Of a stretch of DNA of 5,946 bases, positions 1 through 5,946 are shown piece by piece (the stretch's first letter is position 1; the number at the start of each line of letters is the position of its first letter). Made by a program: the position numbers and the translations under genes. The notes below the pieces were generated by a model. That model saw only the letters and a list, made by a program, of their open reading frames with translations. It had not been told where the DNA came from and searched no databases. The stretch is taken from contig JAKSBB010001194.1 of the NCBI GenBank assembly GCA_022361315.1, positions 1 to 5,946 of the forward strand, in the 5' to 3' direction. Source of the stretch: Desulfobacterales bacterium (lineage in GTDB: Bacteria > Desulfobacterota > Desulfobacteria > Desulfobacterales > Desulfobacteraceae).

Positions 1-1
1 T

Positions 2-2107
2 AAATCCCTGCCGGCCCACGAACTGCTCGCCAAAACCTATCTCAAACTCGGGGATGCCCGTCAGGCCTTCAACACCCTGAGAATCATTGAGCAATTGGCA
101 CCCAATGACCTGGACAATGTGGCACAGGTGGCCTCTTTTTACCTGCTGGGCCGTCAGCGGGAAGAGGCAGAAAAAAGGGTGGAACGAATTCTGAAAGAAA
201 ATCCCGACCACCCCCAGGCACTCTACCTGAAAGCCGGCCTCCTCAGCGGAAATCGTGACAACCTGGACGAAATAGAAGAGATTTATAGCCGGATTCTCAG
301 TCTCGACCCGAATCAGGCCCGGGCGCATCTCGCCCTGTCCCGGATTTTCATGACCCGGAATCAACCGGAAAAAGCGGAAATAGAGCTGAAAAAAGCCCTG
401 GCCATATCCCCGGAAAATACCAATATTTACAAGGGCCTGTTTGAATTTTACATGTCCCGGAACAATCCGGACGCCGCCCGCAGCGTACTGGAAGACCTGA
501 TCAACACCAAACCGGAACAGGCAGATCCCTATATTTTTCTGGGCAATTACCACATGGGAATGGGAGATCTGGACAAGGCCAGAACCGCCTTTGAAAAAGC
601 AGTTGAAAAGGCCCCGTCAAACCTCAATGCCCATATGCTGCTGGCCCGGGTATTCAATGCCCAGGGAGATGCGGAGAAGGCAGAGGCCTATATCAAAAAG
701 GCGCTGGCGGCTTCTCCGGACAACTACACCGTAAAGAACGCCTATGCCGAATTCCATTTCAGCCACGGCGAATTTGACAAAGCTTTGGCCCTGGTGGAAG
801 AAATTCTTTCCCAACGTCCCAATTTCCCTTCGGCAAAAGTCCTGAAGGGAAAAATACTTTCCCGGAAACGGGATTACGAAGGGGCAGTTCGCCTTTTTTC
901 AGAACTCATAAAAGAAGAACCGGATTCACCGGCCTATCATTTTCTCCTGGGCTCCGCCCTCTTTGAAAAAGGCGAAATTGCACGGGCCAAATCGTCACTG
1001 TCCACCGTCCTTGACAATGATCCGGGCCACACCCAGGCACGGATTCTCATGGCCACCATCCACTTTCGCCAGGGTGATCTCTACCTGGCAGAGGACAACG
1101 TGAAAAAGGTATTGGCCACCCGGCCCGATCACTACAATGCCAACCTGCTTATGGGTAATGTGCTCATGGCCGGAAAAAACAATGCCGAGGCCCGGGATAT
1201 CTTCGAAAAATTGATCCAGGCAGATCCCAATACCCCCACGGCCTATTACCGCCTGGGCCTGCTGGCACGGTCCGAGAAGAAATATGATGAGGCCCTGCGT
1301 AACCTGACCCGTGCCCTTGAACTCAATCCCTCTCTGATGGACGTCTTTTCCAGCCTGATATCGGTTCACGCCATCCGGGGCCAGTATGACAAGGCCCTTG
1401 CCGCCATTGACGCCCACATGAAAAAACGCGGCGACAATACGATAACCGCCGCCATCATGCTCAATCTGAAAGGGAATATTCTTCTGTCCAAACAGGACCG
1501 TCCCGGGGCTGTGGATGCCTATAAAGCTTCCATCCAAAACAACCCCAGGTACATGACCCCCTATCTGACCCTGGCAAAACTTTACGGTGCTTCCAAAGAT
1601 TGGGGAGAAACTGAAAAAGTATATCTGGATCTGGTGGCCCGGCGTCAGGACCAGGCGTTGCCATATGGACTGTTAGGGACCCTTTACGAACGGATGGGAA
1701 AACCGGATCAGGCCGAGGCCATGTACCTGAAGGCCCTTGAAGTTGACCCGAACCATATTCCGGCGGTGAACAACCTTGCCTACCTTTACGCCCAGCAGGA
1801 CAGAGAGTTGAACAAGGCCCTTGAACTGGCCAGGCAGGCCAAAGAAAGGTTGGGAAGAATCCCGGCTATCATGGATACCCTGGGCTGGGTGTATTATAAA
1901 AAAGGGCTCTTCGAAAGTGCCGCACAGGAATTCCTCTCCTGCACCGAAAAGGAGCCGTCCAATCCCATTTTTCATTATCATCTGGGTCTTGCCTACGACA
2001 AGATAGGCCACTCTAAAAAGGCCAAAGCTGCGTTAACGGCCGCCTTGAAACTCAGCCGGGATTTCACCGGGGCAGATGAGGCAAAAGCCATACTCAACCG
2101 CCTCTAA
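2..2107 (+). CDS. TPR-repeat protein, 5' end outside the window
   Basis: This is a protein-interaction scaffold made almost wholly of tetratricopeptide repeats; its partner is unknown. The frame is open to the left edge, and the residues before the TTG at 95 (for example AHELLAKTYLKLGDARQAF) already form a good TPR. The TTG is therefore internal and the gene is cut by the window edge. The visible part is 701 residues and holds about 20 consecutive repeats, nearly all 34 residues long, with the usual Leu/Gly/Tyr-Ala-Phe/Ala-Pro pattern. One unit near 1420-1540 is 38 residues. The last units carry NNLAYLYAQQ and DTLGWVYYKKG, motifs common in large bacterial TPR proteins, and the protein ends shortly after the last repeat. 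Any signal peptide would lie upstream and cannot be judged. The PEP-CTERM/exosortase-associated TPR family (PrsT-like) has this architecture and is one candidate, but nothing here proves it. The gene converges on the kinase gene with 15 bases between them. Confidence 0.93.
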   Translation, partial: KSLPAHELLAKTYLKLGDARQAFNTLRIIEQLAPNDLDNVAQVASFYLLGRQREEAEKRVERILKENPDHPQALYLKAGLLSGNRDNLDEIEEIYSRILSLDPNQARAHLALSRIFMTRNQPEKAEIELKKALAISPENTNIYKGLFEFYMSRNNPDAARSVLEDLINTKPEQADPYIFLGNYHMGMGDLDKARTAFEKAVEKAPSNLNAHMLLARVFNAQGDAEKAEAYIKKALAASPDNYTVKNAYAEFHFSHGEFDKALALVEEILSQRPNFPSAKVLKGKILSRKRDYEGAVRLFSELIKEEPDSPAYHFLLGSALFEKGEIARAKSSLSTVLDNDPGHTQARILMATIHFRQGDLYLAEDNVKKVLATRPDHYNANLLMGNVLMAGKNNAEARDIFEKLIQADPNTPTAYYRLGLLARSEKKYDEALRNLTRALELNPSLMDVFSSLISVHAIRGQYDKALAAIDAHMKKRGDNTITAAIMLNLKGNILLSKQDRPGAVDAYKASIQNNPRYMTPYLTLAKLYGASKDWGETEKVYLDLVARRQDQALPYGLLGTLYERMGKPDQAEAMYLKALEVDPNHIPAVNNLAYLYAQQDRELNKALELARQAKERLGRIPAIMDTLGWVYYKKGLFESAAQEFLSCTEKEPSNPIFHYHLGLAYDKIGHSKKAKAALTAALKLSRDFTGADEAKAILNRL

Positions 2108-2122
2108 AAACCTAAGGGTACA

Positions 2123-4597
2123 TCAGGCTACGGATCGGCCTGTGACGGCGGCGATGGCCTCTGACAGCCGGTCCGGATCAATGGGTTTTGCCAGATAATC
2201 CGTCAACCCCTCACTGAGACACCTTTCCCTGTCTCCTTTCATGGCATTGGCGGTCATGGCAATAATGGGTACCTCCCCATATTCCCTGCCCAGACACCGG
2301 ATGGCACGGGTGGCCTGAAAACCGTCCATTTCAGGCATCTGAATATCCATGAGGATAAGATCATACCGCGTGTGACCCGCGGCCGCAACCGCCTCCTTCC
2401 CGTTGGATGCCAGGTCTGCGGTGCACCCCATTTTCTTAAGCATAATCAGGGCGACCTGCTGGTTTACCGGATTATCCTCCACCAGAAGAATCTTGTGAAC
2501 CGGAACCGCCACCGGCTGGTCGTCCGTCTCCCCGGGATCGGTGGCCGGCAAATCCAAAGATAAATGCTGAACCAGAAGGGTCATGAGCACATTATAGAGT
2601 TCCGAGGGCCGGATGGGCTTTTTTACAAACCCGTCATACCCTTTTTCCGCCACCTGTTCCGAAGAGTGGGCATCGGCACTCATCAAAATCAGAGGGCACC
2701 CTTCCATTCCGGGTAATTCCCGGATCACCTCCGGTAACAGCCCATCGTCCAGGAGAACGGCTGAAACGGGATCCTGTTTGGGAGCCGCCCAAACGTCCTT
2801 TAAACGCTCTATAGATGCCACCACCTCAGGCCGGTATTGCCATGCCTTTAAATACCTGGTGAAAATCTCCCGGTTGAACCCATTCTGCTCAACCACAACA
2901 ATCCGCCGGTTCCGGATCTCCAGAGGCAACTGGGGAACGTTTTGGCCATGATTGACACACTGCTTCTTAAAACAGGCGGTAAACCAGAACTCAGAGCCGT
3001 CCCCCTCACGGGATCTTACCCCGATATCCCCACCCATCATCCGGGTGAGCCGTTTGGAGATCACCAGCCCAAGACCTGTACCTCCGAACTGCCGGGTGGT
3101 GGACGTATCCACCTGGGAAAAAGATTGGAACAGTTTATCCAGCTTGGATGCCGGGATACCGATACCCGTATCGGTGATGGAAAAGCGGTAGGTAATCGCC
3201 GCATCGGTTTCGTCTGTCACACTTACCCGGATGGCGATCTCCCCTTCCCGGGTGAATTTGATGGCATTTGCCGCGAGGTTCAAGATAATCTGGCGAAGAC
3301 GGTCCGGGTCTCCATGCACCATGGAGAAGGCTTCCGGTGCCATAAAGCATCCGATATTCAACTCTTTTTCCCTGGCCTTTACCCCCAGAAATCCGATGAT
3401 CTCCTCCAGTACCCCCCTGAGATCAAAATTCCGGTGGTCAAATGCCAGTTTCCCCGCCTCAATTTTCGAAAAATCAAGGATATCGTTGAGGATTCCCATC
3501 AAGGCGTCGGCACTGGTTTTTATATTTCCCGCATAATCCCGCTGGGCATCATCCAGGTCCGTGTCCAGAAGAAACCGGGTCATTCCCATAATACCGTTCA
3601 TGGGCGTCCGGATTTCATGGCTCATATTGGCGAGAAACTGCCCTTTGGCCTGATTGGCAGCCTCAGCATCTTCCTTGGCCTGATGGAGCGCTTTCTCCGC
3701 CTGACGCCGAACCCTGTTTTCCGTTTCAAGGCGCTGGTTGGTCAGTGTGATCTCCCGGGTTCTTTCCCCCACCTTCTCTTCCAGGCGTTCCTGGTATTCG
3801 GTCAATTCCCTGAATAATTTACGCAGCCTGGCAGCCATGGAGTTAAAAGTGGTGGCCAGCATGGTCAACTCATCCCTGCCGTTCACCGGCGCCAAGGTGT
3901 CGAAGGCCCCCTGCTGAAAGGACCCGGCCGCCTCTTTCAAAGAGCGGATGGGATGGGTGATACTGCGGGCAAGAAGCACAGCCGTAATCAGGGCAAAACA
4001 AACAATGGCAAGATATCCGGAACTATAGAGAATCAATCGGTTGCGGGCCTCGGTCTGCGCATCGGCGACCACCTGGTCCAGGTGGTCTTTATTTGCCTCA
4101 ACTATCCGCTTGATCCGCTGCCCGATATCATGGCCGGTCTTGGAGGCAAGAAACGCCCGCCGGACCGCCTCAGGATGTCCGCCGGCTTCCTGAACCTCTT
4201 CCATCTGACGGATGAAATCATCCAACACCGACAGGAGCGCATTGATATCAGAGGTATTGTCGGCATCTTTCCTCAGCTTCAGGACATCCACCAGCAACGC
4301 CTTGGCCTGCCGGCCCTTTTCCAAAGCATTCCAGGTGGAAGGCAGATAATCCATGATAAATCGAAGCAGATCCAAACGCGACTGCACCACCTTTTCGGAC
4401 GCCTGGAGGAGGAGGCGGTCGGCCTGGCCGTCAATCAGAATGACATGGTTCAGGCTGCGCAGGGTCTGGCGCTGAAATCCGGAAAGAATAAAAATACTCC
4501 CGCCCATGATAACGGCAAACAGGATGAAGGCGTAGATAATCCGTCCCTTTACCGATATGCGCCTGAAAAGTCCCGGGGTCATGTTAACGGCTCTCAT
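2123..4597 (-). CDS. Membrane-bound hybrid sensor histidine kinase with two receiver domains
   Basis: This is an 824-residue inner-membrane sensor that should autophosphorylate and pass phosphate to its own receiver. In order it has TM1 (about 19-40), a periplasmic part of about 147 residues predicted all-helical with no Cache or PAS signature, TM2 (about 188-210), HAMP (211-263, with RDEL at 241-244), and a coiled coil (about 264-318). HisKA follows with [15 protein letters not shown] and phospho-acceptor His327. The HATPase has the N-box [11 protein letters not shown] (Asn444), G1 DTGIGIP (476-482) and G2 GGTGLGL (505-511). Receiver 1 (about 564-676) keeps Asp617, Ser640 and Lys660 but has Glu570-Gln571 where an acidic pair is usual. 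Receiver 2 (about 702-818) is complete: Glu707-Asp708, Asp751, Thr782, Lys804. There is no Hpt domain, so the next relay step must be encoded elsewhere. The ATG overlaps the stop of the lipoprotein gene; a second ATG at codon 6 (4582) is possible. The target genes cannot be told from the window. Confidence 0.96.
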   Translation of the reverse strand: MRAVNMTPGLFRRISVKGRIIYAFILFAVIMGGSIFILSGFQRQTLRSLNHVILIDGQADRLLLQASEKVVQSRLDLLRFIMDYLPSTWNALEKGRQAKALLVDVLKLRKDADNTSDINALLSVLDDFIRQMEEVQEAGGHPEAVRRAFLASKTGHDIGQRIKRIVEANKDHLDQVVADAQTEARNRLILYSSGYLAIVCFALITAVLLARSITHPIRSLKEAAGSFQQGAFDTLAPVNGRDELTMLATTFNSMAARLRKLFRELTEYQERLEEKVGERTREITLTNQRLETENRVRRQAEKALHQAKEDAEAANQAKGQFLANMSHEIRTPMNGIMGMTRFLLDTDLDDAQRDYAGNIKTSADALMGILNDILDFSKIEAGKLAFDHRNFDLRGVLEEIIGFLGVKAREKELNIGCFMAPEAFSMVHGDPDRLRQIILNLAANAIKFTREGEIAIRVSVTDETDAAITYRFSITDTGIGIPASKLDKLFQSFSQVDTSTTRQFGGTGLGLVISKRLTRMMGGDIGVRSREGDGSEFWFTACFKKQCVNHGQNVPQLPLEIRNRRIVVVEQNGFNREIFTRYLKAWQYRPEVVASIERLKDVWAAPKQDPVSAVLLDDGLLPEVIRELPGMEGCPLILMSADAHSSEQVAEKGYDGFVKKPIRPSELYNVLMTLLVQHLSLDLPATDPGETDDQPVAVPVHKILLVEDNPVNQQVALIMLKKMGCTADLASNGKEAVAAAGHTRYDLILMDIQMPEMDGFQATRAIRCLGREYGEVPIIAMTANAMKGDRERCLSEGLTDYLAKPIDPDRLSEAIAAVTGRSVA
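4067..4087. repeat. Perfect 10-bp inverted repeat with a single central base, inside the kinase gene
   Basis: GACCACCTGG (4067-4076), one T, then CCAGGTGGTC (4078-4087) form a perfect interrupted palindrome. It encodes residues 171-177 (DHLDQVV) of the kinase, in the last periplasmic helix just before TM2. It may be a chance product of codon choice, or a DNA-binding site or mRNA hairpin. Confidence 0.5.
4594..4597 (-). other. ATGA stop-start overlap between lipoprotein and kinase genes
   Basis: On the minus strand the kinase ATG (4597-4595) shares bases with the lipoprotein TGA (4596-4594). The purine run AAGGGGGA lies directly before the ATG and may act as a ribosome-binding site with short spacing. 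Such overlaps usually mean one transcript and coupled translation, which would keep the two proteins in a fixed ratio. Confidence 0.85.
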
Positions 4598-5664
4598 TCC
4601 CCCTTGTCACCTTCATCCTGCGGCGGCAAAAACCTGTGGATGAAGACCTCATCTGAAGAAATCCGTTTGTCCATCACCTGCTGACGAACCAGCATATCCA
4701 CCATTCGATCAATTGTACCCCTGCTGATCTGACCCAATGGCTGCTCTCCCATCACCAGCCGTGCAATCTCAGACATCATTTTCTTTTGATGGTCTTCTTT
4801 TGCCACGCCGGACCGGTCATGCTTCAGAACAATTGCCACAGCTTCGTCCTGGTGGTCAACGGCATACTGCCATCCCCGGAGGCTAACGGCCGCCATCCTA
4901 CGGCAAAGGGCCGGGTTTTCACGGACCATATCCCAGGAGGTGAACAGAACATCTCCGGGGAATCCCAGACCGTAATCGGAAAAATCAATCACCACCAGAT
5001 CCGCTTTGGGAATCCCCTGTGCAAGCACCATATTATATTCGTTGTAGATCATTGCGGAGGCCACATCCAGCCGCCCTTCCAGAAACGGATTCATGCTGAA
5101 GCCCTGGGAGATCACCGTCACCTGTCCCTGACGGATTTTTTCCAGGGTGAGCAGGGCATTGAACTGCACTTCCCACCCACCGAGCCAGACGCCGATCTTT
5201 TTTCCGATAAAGTCTTTGGGTGCCCGTATGCCGGACACGGCCCTGGCAAGCAGACGGAGTCCATTGTCCTGTTGAATCTGTGCAATCCCGACAGCGGGTC
5301 GTCCCTTTCCTATGGATACGGCCAGATCCCCCAGCAGAGTGGTGCCGAAATCCCTTGTACCGGAGGTCACCAGGTCCACCGGAACCACATCCGGCCCCCC
5401 GGGATGGATGGTCAGGTCTATATTTTCATCACGGTACCAGCCCTTGTCCAGGGCCACGAAAAAACCGGCGAACTGACATTGGGTCACCCATTGAAGCTGG
5501 AGGGATACAGGTACAGGCGTATTTGCTTTTACATCCTCAGACCCGGATTGCCCGGCCCCGTCACACCCGCAGATGAGGATACAAAGCAGGATGAAAAGAC
5601 ATCCCCGGAACACAGAACCCACAGGGGAGCACCGGCCTTTATTTGACACAAAAAATCGTCTCAA
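4594..5664 (-). CDS. NMT1/THI5-like substrate-binding lipoprotein
   Basis: This is a periplasmic solute-binding protein of the NMT1/THI5 (SsuA/ThiY-like) class, 356 residues from the start chosen here. Members bind small ligands such as thiamine-pyrimidine precursors or sulfonates; the ligand cannot be named. The TTG at 5664 is chosen because GGAGG lies six bases upstream. The frame extends to another TTG at 5718, but that one lacks a ribosome-binding site and sits only a few bases after the predicted transcription start. The N-terminus has Arg/Lys residues, then a hydrophobic run ([13 protein letters not shown]) with a probable lipidated Cys34; the lipobox ICGC is unusual. Asp35 at +2 is an inner-membrane retention signal in E. 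coli. Family motifs follow: [20 protein letters not shown] (about 55-74), HPGGPD (87-92) and [11 protein letters not shown] (158-168). No ABC permease or ATPase gene is adjacent; the next gene is the kinase, overlapping by ATGA. A role as sensory co-receptor is inferred. Confidence 0.9.
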   Translation of the reverse strand: MRRFFVSNKGRCSPVGSVFRGCLFILLCILICGCDGAGQSGSEDVKANTPVPVSLQLQWVTQCQFAGFFVALDKGWYRDENIDLTIHPGGPDVVPVDLVTSGTRDFGTTLLGDLAVSIGKGRPAVGIAQIQQDNGLRLLARAVSGIRAPKDFIGKKIGVWLGGWEVQFNALLTLEKIRQGQVTVISQGFSMNPFLEGRLDVASAMIYNEYNMVLAQGIPKADLVVIDFSDYGLGFPGDVLFTSWDMVRENPALCRRMAAVSLRGWQYAVDHQDEAVAIVLKHDRSGVAKEDHQKKMMSEIARLVMGEQPLGQISRGTIDRMVDMLVRQQVMDKRISSDEVFIHRFLPPQDEGDKGE

Positions 5665-5670
5665 ACTACA

Positions 5671-5675
5671 CCTCC
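5671..5675 (-). promoter_or_regulatory. Ribosome-binding site GGAGG deciding the lipoprotein start
   Basis: GGAGG on the minus strand is followed by six bases and then TTG at 5664-5662. It is the only strong Shine-Dalgarno match upstream of the signal peptide, so it places the start 18 codons inside the longest open frame, which begins with another TTG at 5718. Confidence 0.8.
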
Positions 5676-5732
5676 ATTGGCGAAAACGGGAATGGGAAAT
5701 TATCACGGTGGTATTCAACTACGCATTCACTA

Positions 5733-5761
5733 AGAATATAAAAGCGGACCGAAAGTGTCAA
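5733..5761 (-). promoter_or_regulatory. Sigma70-type promoter for the lipoprotein-kinase operon
   Basis: The minus strand reads a perfect -35 box TTGACA (5761-5756), a 17-base spacer and a -10 box TATTCT (5738-5733, four of six matches to consensus). Transcription would start near 5726, giving a leader of about 60 bases before the TTG start at 5664. The element lies in the only sizeable intergenic gap, upstream of the first gene of the operon. Confidence 0.65.
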
Positions 5762-5766
5762 ATCTT

Positions 5767-5784
5767 AATTCCGGGCCAAATTCC
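5767..5784 (-). repeat. Short direct repeat GGAATT upstream of the promoter
   Basis: GGAATT occurs twice on the minus strand (5784-5779 and 5772-5767) with a 12-base period, the nearer copy five bases upstream of the -35 box. Placement just before a promoter would suit an activator site, but the repeat is short and could be chance. Confidence 0.2.
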
Positions 5785-5866
5785 AGACCACAACATATGA
5801 TATCTAATCCGGAAACGGCTCGGTTAGCGCCAGATTACGATGAGATTCTTTGAAAGTGTGGCCGTA

Positions 5867-5946
5867 TTAATCGATTCGGGTGATCCCCTCGGGATAACGG
5901 GTCAGAATATCAAGGCCGTCCGGGGTTACCAGGCAGGTGTTCTCAA
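5867..5946 (-). CDS. C-terminal end of a probable M24-family metallopeptidase, partial
   Basis: Only the last 25 codons and the TAA stop (5869-5867) are in the window; the gene starts beyond the right edge. The tail includes ENTCLVTPDGLDILTRYPEG. This resembles the end of the M24 'pita-bread' peptidases (Xaa-Pro aminopeptidase, prolidase, methionine aminopeptidase), in which a metal-ligand Glu precedes a strand of the type E-x-T-x-x-V-T-x-x-G. Here the matching Glu is encoded at 5944-5942. These enzymes remove N-terminal residues or cleave X-Pro bonds using two metal ions. The closing TRYPEGITRI is closer to the Xaa-Pro class than to methionine aminopeptidase. It is on the same strand as the lipoprotein operon, about 200 bases upstream, with no obvious terminator between. 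The call rests on a very short segment. Confidence 0.6.
   Translation of the reverse strand, partial: ENTCLVTPDGLDILTRYPEGITRID

Noticed and set aside
95..97. TTG as the start of the TPR gene
   Set aside because: The same frame is open to the window edge and the upstream codons encode a good TPR, so the gene begins outside the window.
995..1537. 180-codon minus-strand open frame inside the TPR gene
   Set aside because: The opposite strand encodes regular TPRs across the whole stretch; the Gly/Ile/Val-rich product is the expected complement of that repeat code.
2124..2142. CAGGC/GCCTG stem as a terminator
   Set aside because: The stem is only five bases, lies mostly inside the kinase coding end, and has no T-run on either strand.
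2942..3817. 291-codon plus-strand open frame opposite the kinase gene
   Set aside because: It is antisense to the HisKA/HATPase/receiver 1 region, whose conserved motifs are unmistakable. Its translation shows no recognisable domain and is rich in Gly, Pro and His, as antisense shadows often are.
3953..4684. 243-codon plus-strand open frame opposite the kinase N-terminus
   Set aside because: It is antisense to the TM, HAMP and periplasmic coding region, crosses the operon junction, and has no recognisable domain.
4786..5646. 286-codon plus-strand open frame opposite the lipoprotein gene
   Set aside because: It lies wholly antisense to the NMT1-like gene; its translation looks like antisense of a GC-rich gene and has no family motif.
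5762..5866. Possible small RNA, riboswitch or terminator in the intergenic gap
   Set aside because: No stable hairpin with a T-run and no recognisable riboswitch core, including TPP, could be seen; only scattered short inverted matches such as TTCCGG/CCGGAA about 37 bases apart.
5886..5898. ATCCC-GGGAT small hairpin near the right edge
   Set aside because: It is a five-base stem inside the coding part of the M24-like gene with no T-run, and is common by chance.

Overview
The window is about 55% GC by eye and tightly packed. It looks like a bacterial chromosome of a Gram-negative, probably an environmental deltaproteobacterium (Desulfobacterota). That placement is inference from gene style: a long TPR protein, a large hybrid histidine kinase and an NMT1/THI5-type lipoprotein. 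No rRNA or other taxonomic marker is present.

Layout, left to right. (1) Plus strand, 2-2107: the 3' part of a tetratricopeptide-repeat protein whose start lies to the left of the window; about 20 TPR units are visible. (2) After only 15 bases it meets, tail to tail, a two-gene minus-strand operon. In transcription order this is an NMT1/THI5-like substrate-binding lipoprotein (5664 to 4594), then a membrane-bound hybrid histidine kinase with two receiver domains (4597 to 2123). The two genes overlap by four bases (ATGA) and are probably translationally coupled. A good sigma70-type promoter (TTGACA, 17 bp, TATTCT) sits upstream of the lipoprotein gene, and a strong GGAGG ribosome-binding site picks out a TTG start for it. 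(3) At the right edge, also on the minus strand, are the last 25 codons of another gene; the tail resembles the C-terminus of M24-family metallopeptidases (Xaa-Pro aminopeptidase/methionine aminopeptidase fold).

The most interesting part is the lipoprotein-kinase pair. No ABC permease or ATPase gene accompanies the binding protein. The lipoprotein carries Asp after the lipidated Cys, an inner-membrane retention signal in E. coli. The kinase has a short, apparently all-helical periplasmic domain with no obvious ligand-binding fold of its own. Together these suggest that the binding protein acts as a sensory co-receptor, as TorT does for TorS or LuxP for LuxQ, rather than as a transporter component. 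This is inference. The downstream partner (Hpt protein or response regulator) is not in the window.

No tRNA, rRNA, CRISPR array, insertion sequence or convincing intrinsic terminator was seen. There is no gene-free stretch longer than 300 bases; the longest is the 202 bases between the lipoprotein start and the stop of the right-edge gene (148 if the upstream TTG at 5718 is counted).
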